This document shows positions 1 to 5,755 of a DNA stretch of 6,722 nucleotides, one piece after another. The stretch is taken from NCBI GenBank assembly GCA_046594105.1, contig JBKJQB010000003.1, positions 1 to 6,722 on the forward strand. Reading direction: 5' to 3'. The position numbers and the translations under genes are program-made. Position 1 is the first letter of the stretch. Each line of letters opens with the position of its first letter. The notes beneath the pieces were generated by a model that ran no database searches, had not been told where the DNA came from, and was given only the letters and a program-made list of their open reading frames with translations. The DNA comes from JBDSGC01 sp046594105. GTDB taxonomy: Bacteria > Acidobacteriota > Thermoanaerobaculia > Gp7-AA8.

Positions 1-173
1 ATGCAGCCGCCATCTTCGCAGTGAGGCAACCCGCGGAGCGAGCCGTTGTAACCGGTGGAAAGCACCGTTCGATCGCGAACGATCACCGCTCCGACGTGCT
101 TCCGCGCGCAGGTCGAGCGCGTCGCCGCCTGATGGGCGATTCCCATGAAGTACTCATTCCATCCAGCGCGCAT
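1..173 (-). CDS. dCMP deaminase family protein (ComEB-like), N-terminal part, cut by left window edge
   Basis: The minus strand from an ATG at 173-171 stays open to base 1 and encodes 57 complete residues beginning MRAGWNEYFMGIAHQAATRS. It carries the family's N-terminal hallmarks: the WNEYFM helix, RSTCARKHVGAVIV (residues 19-32), the TGYNGSLRG turn (about 41-49) and the HC...GC cysteine/histidine cluster (about 52-57) found before the catalytic site in deoxycytidylate deaminases. The enzymes deaminate dCMP to dUMP in the cytosol, feeding dTMP synthesis. The HAE and PCxxC zinc-catalytic motifs would lie beyond the window, so activity cannot be judged. The start has no clear Shine-Dalgarno sequence, but a TAGAAT box lies 8 bases upstream. 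It diverges from the response regulator gene. Related deaminases (RibD, TadA) are less likely because of the TGYNG/HC...GC pattern. Confidence 0.85.
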   Translation of the reverse strand, partial: MRAGWNEYFMGIAHQAATRSTCARKHVGAVIVRDRTVLSTGYNGSLRGLPHCEDGGC

Positions 174-181
174 GACCGGCG

Positions 182-187
182 ATTCTA
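182..187 (-). promoter_or_regulatory. Candidate -10 box (TAGAAT) for the deaminase gene
   Basis: Read on the minus strand, TAGAAT matches the sigma-70 -10 consensus at five of six positions and ends 8 bases before the ATG at 173. Transcription would start almost at the start codon, giving a leaderless or nearly leaderless mRNA, which fits the lack of a Shine-Dalgarno sequence. No convincing -35 box lies 16-18 bases further upstream, so this is tentative. Confidence 0.35.
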
Positions 188-293
188 ACCCGGATGGTTC
201 CCAGACTTTCCGCTCCCGCAAGGGCCCGGAAGCCGTCACAGTTGAGTCGCTCCGAACCCACGGCGTGCGCATGAAATCTGCACCAGGGCAGGC

Positions 294-659
294 ATGTCCT
301 CGAAGCCGAAGATCCTCATTGTGGAAGACGACTCTGACGTCCGCCGCCTCTACGCGATCGGACTCAACCAGCGGGGATTCGAGGTCAAGCTGGCCGCCAA
401 CGGAGCAGAGGCTGTCGAGCGAATCGGGACCGAGCGGCCTGATCTCGTGCTGCTGGACTGGCTCATGCCGCTGATGGATGGCCGCGAAGTCCTCGAAAAA
501 CTTGGGGAAGGTGAGCACTCTCAGCTCTCGGTCATCGTCATCAGCGGCCAGCCGGCTCCCCCGGTCGAGGAACGGGACCCTCGCATTCAGTGCTGGTTCA
601 CCAAGCCGGTCTCTATGGATGAGCTCGTCACGGAAATCCAGCGTCCTTTCCCTCATTAA
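294..659 (+). CDS. Single-domain response regulator (REC only, CheY-like)
   Basis: A 121-residue protein that is entirely one receiver domain with no output domain. Visible motifs: ILIVEDDSD with the Mg-binding acids E11/D12/D13, LVLLDWLMP with phospho-acceptor D55, VISG with S84 at the conserved Ser/Thr position, and FTKPV with K104. All key residues are present, so it should accept a phosphoryl group from a histidine kinase in the cytosol. Signalling then presumably goes through protein-protein contact, as for CheY, DivK or Spo0F types. The start has AGGG at 285-288, five bases before the ATG, a moderate Shine-Dalgarno site. The gene ends 83 bases before the FHA gene on the same strand. No histidine kinase is in the window, so partner and target are unknown. 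Confidence 0.93.
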   Translation: MSSKPKILIVEDDSDVRRLYAIGLNQRGFEVKLAANGAEAVERIGTERPDLVLLDWLMPLMDGREVLEKLGEGEHSQLSVIVISGQPAPPVEERDPRIQCWFTKPVSMDELVTEIQRPFPH

Positions 660-727
660 GTCTTCTCCATCCTCGCCTTCCGGCCCGGGACCGCGATCGG
701 CCACCCAGCCACCTGACCCAGTTCGGC

Positions 728-733
728 TACAAT
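728..733 (+). promoter_or_regulatory. Candidate -10 box (TACAAT) for the FHA gene
   Basis: TACAAT matches the sigma-70 -10 consensus at five of six positions and ends 9 bases before the ATG at 743. No Shine-Dalgarno sequence precedes that ATG. The arrangement mirrors the TAGAAT box before the deaminase gene and suggests a nearly leaderless transcript. There is no good -35 hexamer at the expected spacing, so the FHA gene could also be read through from the response regulator gene. Confidence 0.35.
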
Positions 734-742
734 CCGTTGCTC

Positions 743-1219
743 ATGGCCAAACTCTTTTTTGTCGGTTTGGACGGGACGGAGAAGAGTTATCGCCTCCAGA
801 CGCACCGGCCATTCACCGTCGGGCGCGACCCCGGCAACGACATCATCCTGCGCGATCCCAAGGTGTCGCGCCATCACGCCGAGATCGTCTTCGAGCGGGG
901 ATTCTTCGTCCTGCACGACCTGTCCAGTGCGAATGGCACCTTCGTCAATTTGAAGCGGGTACGGATCGCTCCCCTCACTCACGGTGTGCAGGTACGGATG
1001 GGAAACACGCAGGGCCGTTTCTCGGAAGAATTGCCGACGGAGGCCGATGGCGCCGACCTTCAGGCCGCGAACGAGCCATCGGACCGGCCATCGTTCAGCC
1101 CGCCTCCGACCGATGTGATGGACGCGGTGGTTCCGACCGCGGCCCACCAGCGTTTCAACCACTCCACGCAGCCGCAGGAAAAACTCAACAGGGACGGCGT
1201 AAAAAAAAAAGCGGAGTAG
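743..1219 (+). CDS. FHA-domain protein, zero-frame product (N-terminal part of an FHA membrane protein)
   Basis: From the ATG at 743 this frame encodes 158 residues and stops at TAG 1217-1219. A TTG two codons earlier (737) is a poorer start. Residues about 23-93 form a forkhead-associated domain, a cytosolic phosphothreonine-peptide reader. Its core residues are intact: G27-R28 in FTVGRD, S42-R43-x-H45 in VSRHHAEI, N64-G65-T66 and N69 in SSANGTFVN. Residues 94-153 are a Pro/Ala/Asp-rich linker without obvious fold. The frame then enters the A10 tract (GTA AAA AAA AAA) and ends three codons later as K-A-E. An open -1 frame with clear membrane and C-terminal domains continues from the tract, so this product looks like either a programmed short form or the truncated N-terminal half of a 444-aa protein. 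FHA identity is firm; the short form as a real end product is not. Confidence 0.85.
   Translation: MAKLFFVGLDGTEKSYRLQTHRPFTVGRDPGNDIILRDPKVSRHHAEIVFERGFFVLHDLSSANGTFVNLKRVRIAPLTHGVQVRMGNTQGRFSEELPTEADGADLQAANEPSDRPSFSPPPTDVMDAVVPTAAHQRFNHSTQPQEKLNRDGVKKKAE
1190..1210 (+). other. Candidate -1 frameshift/slippage site: SD-like AGGGA plus A10 tract
   Basis: Ten consecutive A (1201-1210) occur in zero frame as GTA AAA AAA AAA followed by GCG GAG TAG. This contains A-AAA-AAA heptamers suited to tandem -1 tRNA slippage, and the tract length is in the range that also causes RNA polymerase slippage. AGGGA at 1190-1194 sits nine bases before the last heptamer (1204-1210), comparable to the Shine-Dalgarno-like stimulator ahead of the E. 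coli dnaX frameshift site. A -1 shift (or one extra A, or two fewer) joins the FHA frame to the downstream open frame, giving 155 + 289 = 444 residues. A homopolymer sequencing error or real mutation would look identical in this window. Confidence 0.6.
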
Positions 1220-2076
1220 CCGAGGCAGAATCCGGCCCGTCGAGCCACTCGGGGGAGCCGCTCATTCCGCACTCCAGCCCTTCTTCCCTGCTGCTTGAGC
1301 CTCCCACCGAACCGATCCCACCCGTAGCAGTGCGCTCTGCCCGACCGGCCACGGAGCCACCCCCCTCCTCCACCGCTTTCGAACACAACCGTTTTCAATT
1401 CACGAGTGGCATCCCCTCGGGCGAGAAAGCCACCATTCGGGATCGGAAGGGAACGGTCCTGCTTTCCTATCGCAGTTTTGCCAGCGTGGTGGGCATCGTG
1501 GCCACTCTCGTCGCCAGCGTCGTCCTGATTGCAGGTCTGGCTGGCGTGGCTTTCCTCATGCTCGAGGGGCGTGTCTTCCCCGCCTTCATCGCCCTGCTGC
1601 TGAGCGGCGCATTTCCAGCAGTGATCCTCATGCTGGTGCCCTCGAGCAGAGTGACCATCTACGAAGGATCGCAACCGGCGATGTCCGTCACACAACTGAC
1701 CAGGTTCAGTTTTCCCGCGGTCGCCTGGCTGGTCAGCACACCGAACGGCCAGTTGCTTGGCCGGATCCGCCGCTCCGCTTTCTCGCGACTGGGGCGCGAA
1801 CACTGGACTCTAATGGGACCCTCTGACAGCGGTCCCACCGGCATGGCCATCGAGGAGTCGCTCGGTCGCGCCGTGCAGCGAAAGCTGGTCGGAAAGTTCA
1901 ACTCCCGCTATCAGTCCAACGTGCGGATCCGCTACGCCGGCAGCGATGCCGGCACGATCCAGCGGCGACCCGCCGCGGACGGAACTGCCGACGTCCTCGA
2001 CCTGTCACCCAACTGTCCGCTGGACCGCCGCGTGGCCGTGGCCCTGGCCACCCTCGTGCTCGGAAGCGAGCCGTAG
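1207..2076 (+). CDS. C-terminal part of the FHA membrane protein: 2 TM helices plus LURP/scramblase-like domain, in the -1 frame
   Basis: This frame opens at the A10 tract and encodes 289 residues to TAG at 2074-2076. No ATG precedes the hydrophobic segment (first ATG at 1558, inside it). A GTG at 1330 has no ribosome binding site, so independent initiation is unlikely. In local numbering, 2-57 is a Ser/Pro/Glu-rich linker continuing the FHA linker. Residues 61-90 are a polar stretch containing SGIPSGEKATIRDRKG. Residues about 93-118 and 122-144 are two transmembrane helices joined by a very short turn, which would leave both ends in the cytosol. Residues 147-287 look like the LURP-one/phospholipid-scramblase (tubby-C-like) fold: V..PNGQLLGRIRR, HWTLMGPSDSG, an internal AGSDAGTIQR, and a closing LDLS...LDRRVAVALATLV helix. 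That domain call is by pattern only, and the function is unknown. The two parts together would make a membrane-anchored phosphothreonine reader. Confidence 0.7.
   Translation, partial: KSGVAEAESGPSSHSGEPLIPHSSPSSLLLEPPTEPIPPVAVRSARPATEPPPSSTAFEHNRFQFTSGIPSGEKATIRDRKGTVLLSYRSFASVVGIVATLVASVVLIAGLAGVAFLMLEGRVFPAFIALLLSGAFPAVILMLVPSSRVTIYEGSQPAMSVTQLTRFSFPAVAWLVSTPNGQLLGRIRRSAFSRLGREHWTLMGPSDSGPTGMAIEESLGRAVQRKLVGKFNSRYQSNVRIRYAGSDAGTIQRRPAADGTADVLDLSPNCPLDRRVAVALATLVLGSEP
1234..1259 (+). other. Imperfect hairpin downstream of the A10 tract
   Basis: CGAG (1241-1244) pairs with CTCG (1248-1251) around a CCA loop. A U-G pair, an internal loop, C1238-G1255 and GGC/GCC (1234-1236/1257-1259) extend it. 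It begins 23 bases after the slippery tract, further than the roughly 5-9 base spacing usual for stimulatory stems, so a role in frameshifting is doubtful. Confidence 0.2.
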
Positions 2077-2091
2077 GCCGGCACGGCCGGC
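2077..2091. terminator. GC-rich hairpin between convergent genes, possible terminator
   Basis: GCCGGC-ACG-GCCGGC forms a six-pair stem with a three-base loop immediately after the stop codon at 2076. It lies in the 84-base spacer between the convergent FHA-membrane gene and the SpoIID lipoprotein gene. There is no T tract on either side, so it is not a classical intrinsic terminator. A second palindrome (GCCGCGCGGC, 2140-2149) lies nearer the other gene's stop. Placement between convergent stops is the main argument for termination. Confidence 0.25.
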
Positions 2092-2160
2092 GGCGCTGGT
2101 TGCCCAAGGCTCCGCCAAGATCACGCTCCAAGACGTTCTGCCGCGCGGCCGCCTAGACCT

Positions 2161-4479
2161 CTACTGCCTTTCCGTCGCAGCTGCGGACGCGGAGGACGGG
2201 GCCATCACCTGACTCATGGGGACGATGGCGATGCCGGTGTAGTAGTGCGTGAGAATCTTCTCTGCGTTCCAGCCGCGAAAGGCCATCCCGTACGCACCGA
2301 CCTGGCACATGCCTACGCCATGGCCCCAGCCTTTTCCATAGAACGTGTAGCGGTCCACGCCATCCGGATCGGAGGTCTTCTCGTACACGAAGAGGTTGTC
2401 CGGAACGTTCAGCGACCAACGGACCGGGAGCCCCTTGAGCACGAAGGTGCGCCCTCCCTCGGCGGTCACTTCCAGCTCCGCGATCCGCTGCGAAGCGTCG
2501 ATCTTCAGCGGGCGGATCCCCTGCAGCTGCTGGATGGGATTGCGCTTGTTGATGGAGGTCACCAGTTCGTCCGCGCGGTAGCTGCGGGTCCAGTCTGCAA
2601 AGCTCGACGTCCGGTCGAAGGAGGCGCCGTCGAGGCTTCCGCTGACGATCAGCGCGACCGGTGTCTTGCGCGCATCGGTTTGAAGGAACGCGCGGTCTCC
2701 GATCATCACCGGCACGCTCCTGTACTCCTGATAGCGATCGCCGAGGCGGCGGAAGATGGGGATGCCCGCCGGCAGGGTGAATCGTGAGGGCCTGCCGTCG
2801 AACTTGAGAGTCAGCTCCCGTCCGTTGATGGCCAGAATCTTCCCGTTGGTCTCGGTCAGCGCACTGTGTTTTCGCAGCCACGATCCCAGCAGCGAGTACA
2901 GCTCATCTCGAGGCATCGCCGCGTTCAAATCGGCCCGATCGATCTGCTGCGACGGCAGAAATCCGAACTTCATCAGGAATGCGGCCGCGCCGTAAGCAAC
3001 GCCGTCCATTCCCTCGCTTTGCGGGAAAAAGTAGCCGCGATCCTCCGGCAGCGTCACCACCGACGCATAGCGATCGAAACCAAACACCGAGGCCAGATAC
3101 ACCAGGACGTCGCCACGTCGCGAGGAGGCCGGCGCCCTCAGCGCGGGACGCCGCTGCGGGGTGCCGCCCGCCAGATCGATCGAGGGGGCCATCGTGCTGC
3201 GCGAATCAAACTGCAGCAGACGCGTCGCCGCCTGCACCGCCCGCTGCACGTCGGCTGCACTCCACGAGGAGGCGTTGTCATTCAATCCAGCAACGGAGGC
3301 GAAGGCGCGACCGGCCACCTGCGTTTCCGTCAGGACTCCGCTGTCCGCCCGGCCCGCCAGCGACACCAGCTCCAGCTCCACGCAACGGGTGCGTTTCAGG
3401 TAGGGCTCGTTGCGGCCAGGGAACATGGTGCCGACATCGGAGGTCTCGCCGCCGCAGGTCGCCGTGTACAGCGCGTCGATCGGCTTGCCCTCGTGCGTCA
3501 TCACCAGTCCCGCGGTCTCCTTCACCGCCTGATCGCTGAGCGGCTCTTCACCGGTGAATCCTTTGTAGGCCTGGCAGGCAGGGCCGGGGCAGATGTCATA
3601 GCCCTCGCGCTGAAACTGCCGGAGGTTGCGGACGGCGTAGGTCCGCGCGGCGATGGCCTGCGCCTTGAGCCCTTCCACCTCGTCGTAAATCTTCGACCCC
3701 ATCTCTGCCGGCACCACGCCGCGGAGGTAGTCTTCAAGATTGAGCTCATTGATGACGTTGTAGAGCCCGCGCGAATTGATGTGGACGCGCGCAGCGGTTC
3801 GATACGCTTTGGCGTCGATGAGCACCGTCTCCGCGGTGACCGGCATGACCAGCAGCGACTGGCCGTCGATGGTGACCTCGTTGCCTTCATCGTCCACCAG
3901 GCGATGTTTCCGGTCGAAGGGCTGGTCGGTCGGACGCCGGGCGATCAGCATGTCCTTGCCATAGCCACGGGTGGTCAGTTGCTCGCGCAGGGGGCCGGCG
4001 GCTGCCGTGGTGGGAAAATCGCCGGCGATGATGCGATTCGAGCCGGTAGCCGGATCGAAGACCAGGTCGACCCGCTGGCTGCTCTCGCTCCGGATCTTGT
4101 CCGCCATCGCCGTGGCGCTGAGCAGATCCGAAAGGGTGCCCACCTGCACTCCGTAGTGAGCGCTGGTATCACGCAGCGGAGGGCTCAACGTGAACCCGCG
4201 CTTGAGGATCGCCGTCGTCGTCCCCGCCACCAGGTAGTAGCCGCCATCTACCCGCGGAAAGGTCACCGACGTCTGGTCGGTGAGCAGGCCGACGCGGATG
4301 CGCGGCTCAACAATCGAACGCGAGACGCTTGCTACCTGTGTGAACGCGTTCGACGACGCGCTGGCTGCTGGCGCTGGAACAGCGGTGGGCAATGACGCAG
4401 TCCGCGAAGGAACGGCCGGGGGTGCCGACGCACACGACGCCATCAGCAGGAGAGCTGCAGCAGCAAGAGTTCGTTTCAT
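2161..4479 (-). CDS. SpoIID/LytB-domain lipoprotein with SPOR module (putative peptidoglycan lytic transglycosylase)
   Basis: This 772-residue protein is an envelope lipoprotein. MKRTLAAAALLLMASC gives a basic start, a hydrophobic core and a lipobox-like LMASC with Cys16 as the lipidation site. Residues 61-74 (IRVGLLTDQTSVTF) match the first SpoIID strands. Residues about 109-179 look like a SPOR domain (YGVQVGTL...RIIAGDFPTTAAA...L...GYGKDML), a binder of peptide-free glycan strands. Residues about 226-357 are the SpoIID core: VINELNLEDYLRGVVPAEMG with the presumed catalytic E259, EGLKAQAIAARTYA (269-282), a C297/C302 pair, and TCGGETSDVGTMFPG around C342. Residues about 360-632 are an insertion, and GWGHGVGMCQVGAYGMA (717-733) is the family's C-terminal signature. 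SpoIID proteins cleave denuded glycan. I chose the start at 4479 over an in-frame ATG at 4533 because GAGGA (4485-4490) precedes it and it begins the signal peptide. The 4533 ATG lies inside a repeat. No sporulation genes are seen, so a vegetative wall role is likelier. Confidence 0.88.
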   Translation of the reverse strand: MKRTLAAAALLLMASCASAPPAVPSRTASLPTAVPAPAASASSNAFTQVASVSRSIVEPRIRVGLLTDQTSVTFPRVDGGYYLVAGTTTAILKRGFTLSPPLRDTSAHYGVQVGTLSDLLSATAMADKIRSESSQRVDLVFDPATGSNRIIAGDFPTTAAAGPLREQLTTRGYGKDMLIARRPTDQPFDRKHRLVDDEGNEVTIDGQSLLVMPVTAETVLIDAKAYRTAARVHINSRGLYNVINELNLEDYLRGVVPAEMGSKIYDEVEGLKAQAIAARTYAVRNLRQFQREGYDICPGPACQAYKGFTGEEPLSDQAVKETAGLVMTHEGKPIDALYTATCGGETSDVGTMFPGRNEPYLKRTRCVELELVSLAGRADSGVLTETQVAGRAFASVAGLNDNASSWSAADVQRAVQAATRLLQFDSRSTMAPSIDLAGGTPQRRPALRAPASSRRGDVLVYLASVFGFDRYASVVTLPEDRGYFFPQSEGMDGVAYGAAAFLMKFGFLPSQQIDRADLNAAMPRDELYSLLGSWLRKHSALTETNGKILAINGRELTLKFDGRPSRFTLPAGIPIFRRLGDRYQEYRSVPVMIGDRAFLQTDARKTPVALIVSGSLDGASFDRTSSFADWTRSYRADELVTSINKRNPIQQLQGIRPLKIDASQRIAELEVTAEGGRTFVLKGLPVRWSLNVPDNLFVYEKTSDPDGVDRYTFYGKGWGHGVGMCQVGAYGMAFRGWNAEKILTHYYTGIAIVPMSQVMAPSSASAAATERQ

Positions 4480-4484
4480 TCGTA

Positions 4485-4490
4485 TCCTCA
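4485..4490 (-). promoter_or_regulatory. Ribosome binding site (TGAGGA) deciding the lipoprotein start
   Basis: On the minus strand TGAGGA stands five bases before the ATG at 4479 and contains the GAGGA core. It supports the start at MKRTLAAA over the in-frame ATG 54 bases upstream, which has no comparable site and would bury the signal peptide behind 18 polar residues. Confidence 0.75.
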
Positions 4491-4502
4491 GCGGTTCGGA
4501 AC

Positions 4503-4542
4503 GCCGGCATCCTGCCGGCCGGTCCGCCGACATCCTGCCGGC
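4503..4542. repeat. Tandem pair of GC-rich hairpin repeats (REP-like)
   Basis: Two units 23 bases apart share ATCCTGCCGGC. Unit 1 (4503-4519) is GCCGGC-ATCCT-GCCGGC, a perfect six-pair stem with a five-base loop. Unit 2 (4526-4542) is GCCGAC-ATCCT-GCCGGC, the same hairpin with one A-C mismatch. They fill part of the 100-base gap between the aminotransferase stop and the lipoprotein start and end 12 bases before its ribosome binding site. The look is that of dispersed palindromic REP-type elements; copies elsewhere in the genome cannot be seen here. They might stabilise or partly terminate the mRNA between the two genes. Confidence 0.5.
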
Positions 4543-4579
4543 GGGTTCGAAGCGAGCCCCAAACCTCGGCGCTCAGCCT

Positions 4580-5755
4580 CTATGCAAGAACTTCCGCAAG
4601 GCGTCCGATCCCCTCGCGAATGCGCTCATCCGTTTCCTTGGCGAAGGTCAGCCGCATGGTGTTGCTTCCGCTGCCGTCGACGAAGAAGGGCGACCCGGGG
4701 ATGTAGGCCACTCCCGCCGCGATCGACCGCTCCACGAACGCGGTCGTGTCGAACGACGGGTCGAGGGTGACGAAGGTGAAGAGTCCGCCGTCCGCCGGAG
4801 TCCACGTCGCCCGTCCAGCGAACCGCTCGCCCAGCGCCGCGATCATGGTCGCTCGCTTCCCTCGATAGAACGACCGCACCTTGTCGATCTGGGCCGGCAG
4901 ATCGCCCGCCGCGCAGAACTCATCCACAATCGACTGGTCGAGCATCCCGGAGCAGAGGTCGGCCGCCTGCTTGGCGATCTCCAGCGTTCCCAGCAGATCC
5001 GCCGGCGCCAGGATCCATCCGCATCGCAGACCGGGTGCGAGGACCTTGCTGAACGACCCGAGGTACAGCACCCGGTCCTCGGAATCCCGTGACTTGATCG
5101 GCGTGGTGTCCGCTTCCGGTACGTAGACCAGCTCGCCGTAAGGATCGTCTTCGATGATCAGAAAGTCGTGCAATGCCGCAATGCGGAGGACTTCCTCGCG
5201 CCGCTTCTGCGTCATCAATCGTCCCGACGGGTTCTGAAAGTTCGGAATGGTGTACAGCAGCTTCGGTTTCTCGCGCGCGGCGACCTCGGCCAGCGACTCG
5301 GGAACGATTCCGTCGTCGTCCTGCGCCACGCCGACGATCCGTGCGCTGCGCCCGTGGAACGACGACGTGCCACCGATGTAGGTCGGCAGTTCCACCAGCA
5401 CCACATCGTCGGGATCGAGCAGCGCGTGCGCGATCAGATCGAGCGCCTGCTGCGAACCGGTGGTGGTGAGAATGTCGTCCGCGTCGCAGGCGATGGAGCG
5501 CGACCGGCAGGTCTCGGCGATGAATTCACAAAGCCTCGGCAGGCCGCGCGTCGGGCCGTATTGCAGAGAGACGGAGCGGCGTTCCCGGATGACGCGCTCG
5601 GCGATCGACGCCAGCCGCTCTGCGGGAAAGGTCTCCGGGCTGGGCACCCCTCCGGCGAACGAGATGATGGCCGGATCGTTGATGAGCTTGGCGAACGCGC
5701 GGATGGCCGAGGGGCGGAAGTTGCGTGCGTCTCGCGAGAGTCGACGGTGCGTCAA
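4580..5755 (-). CDS. PLP-dependent aminotransferase, class I/II (2-aminoadipate transaminase LysN / MocR-catalytic-domain type)
   Basis: A 391-residue fold-type I aminotransferase, about the usual length for the family. Motifs in order: ISFAGGVPSPETFP (31-44), LQYGPTRGLPRL (64-75), TTGSQQALDL (98-107, phosphate-binding region), PNFQNPSG with N175, IEDDPYGELVY with D203 (pyridine nitrogen) and Y206, YLGSFSKVLAPGLRCGW with Schiff-base lysine K237, and NTMRLTFA with carboxylate-binding R368. All catalytic residues are present. The family moves amino groups between amino acids and 2-oxoacids in the cytosol. LysN-type enzymes often have broad specificity (2-aminoadipate, Leu, Glu, aromatic), so the substrate is not assigned. 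There is no N-terminal GntR helix-turn-helix, so it is not a full MocR regulator. The start is TTG at 5755, preceded by GGAGGAG and overlapping the upstream stop codon; the frame is open further upstream, but inside that gene. Confidence 0.9.
   Translation of the reverse strand: MTHRRLSRDARNFRPSAIRAFAKLINDPAIISFAGGVPSPETFPAERLASIAERVIRERRSVSLQYGPTRGLPRLCEFIAETCRSRSIACDADDILTTTGSQQALDLIAHALLDPDDVVLVELPTYIGGTSSFHGRSARIVGVAQDDDGIVPESLAEVAAREKPKLLYTIPNFQNPSGRLMTQKRREEVLRIAALHDFLIIEDDPYGELVYVPEADTTPIKSRDSEDRVLYLGSFSKVLAPGLRCGWILAPADLLGTLEIAKQAADLCSGMLDQSIVDEFCAAGDLPAQIDKVRSFYRGKRATMIAALGERFAGRATWTPADGGLFTFVTLDPSFDTTAFVERSIAAGVAYIPGSPFFVDGSGSNTMRLTFAKETDERIREGIGRLAEVLA

Noticed and set aside
145..474. 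Plus-strand open frame of 109 codons overlapping the deaminase start and the response regulator
   Set aside because: Ser/Arg-rich translation overlapping the clear response regulator frame; no ribosome binding site and no motif.
478..1206. Upstream part of the frame that becomes the membrane/scramblase-like segment
   Set aside because: It is open for over 240 codons but antiparallel to no logic of its own: the translation is Arg/Pro/Ser-rich, without a domain, and overlaps the clear REC and FHA frames. It is a GC-driven shadow; only the part from the A10 tract onward is real.
1330..2076. Independent gene starting at GTG 1330
   Set aside because: No Shine-Dalgarno sequence or promoter box precedes it, and the linker composition continues smoothly from the FHA part, so an internal start is less likely than a joined product. 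It cannot be fully excluded.
2866..4395. Long plus-strand open frame (509 codons) opposite the lipoprotein gene
   Set aside because: Arg/His/Gly-rich translation with no recognisable motif, lying fully antisense to a gene with clear domains, signal peptide and ribosome binding site.
4480..4533. N-terminal extension of the lipoprotein to the ATG at 4533
   Set aside because: It would put 18 polar residues before a good lipoprotein signal peptide, its ATG lies inside the hairpin repeat, and the ATG at 4479 has a proper ribosome binding site.
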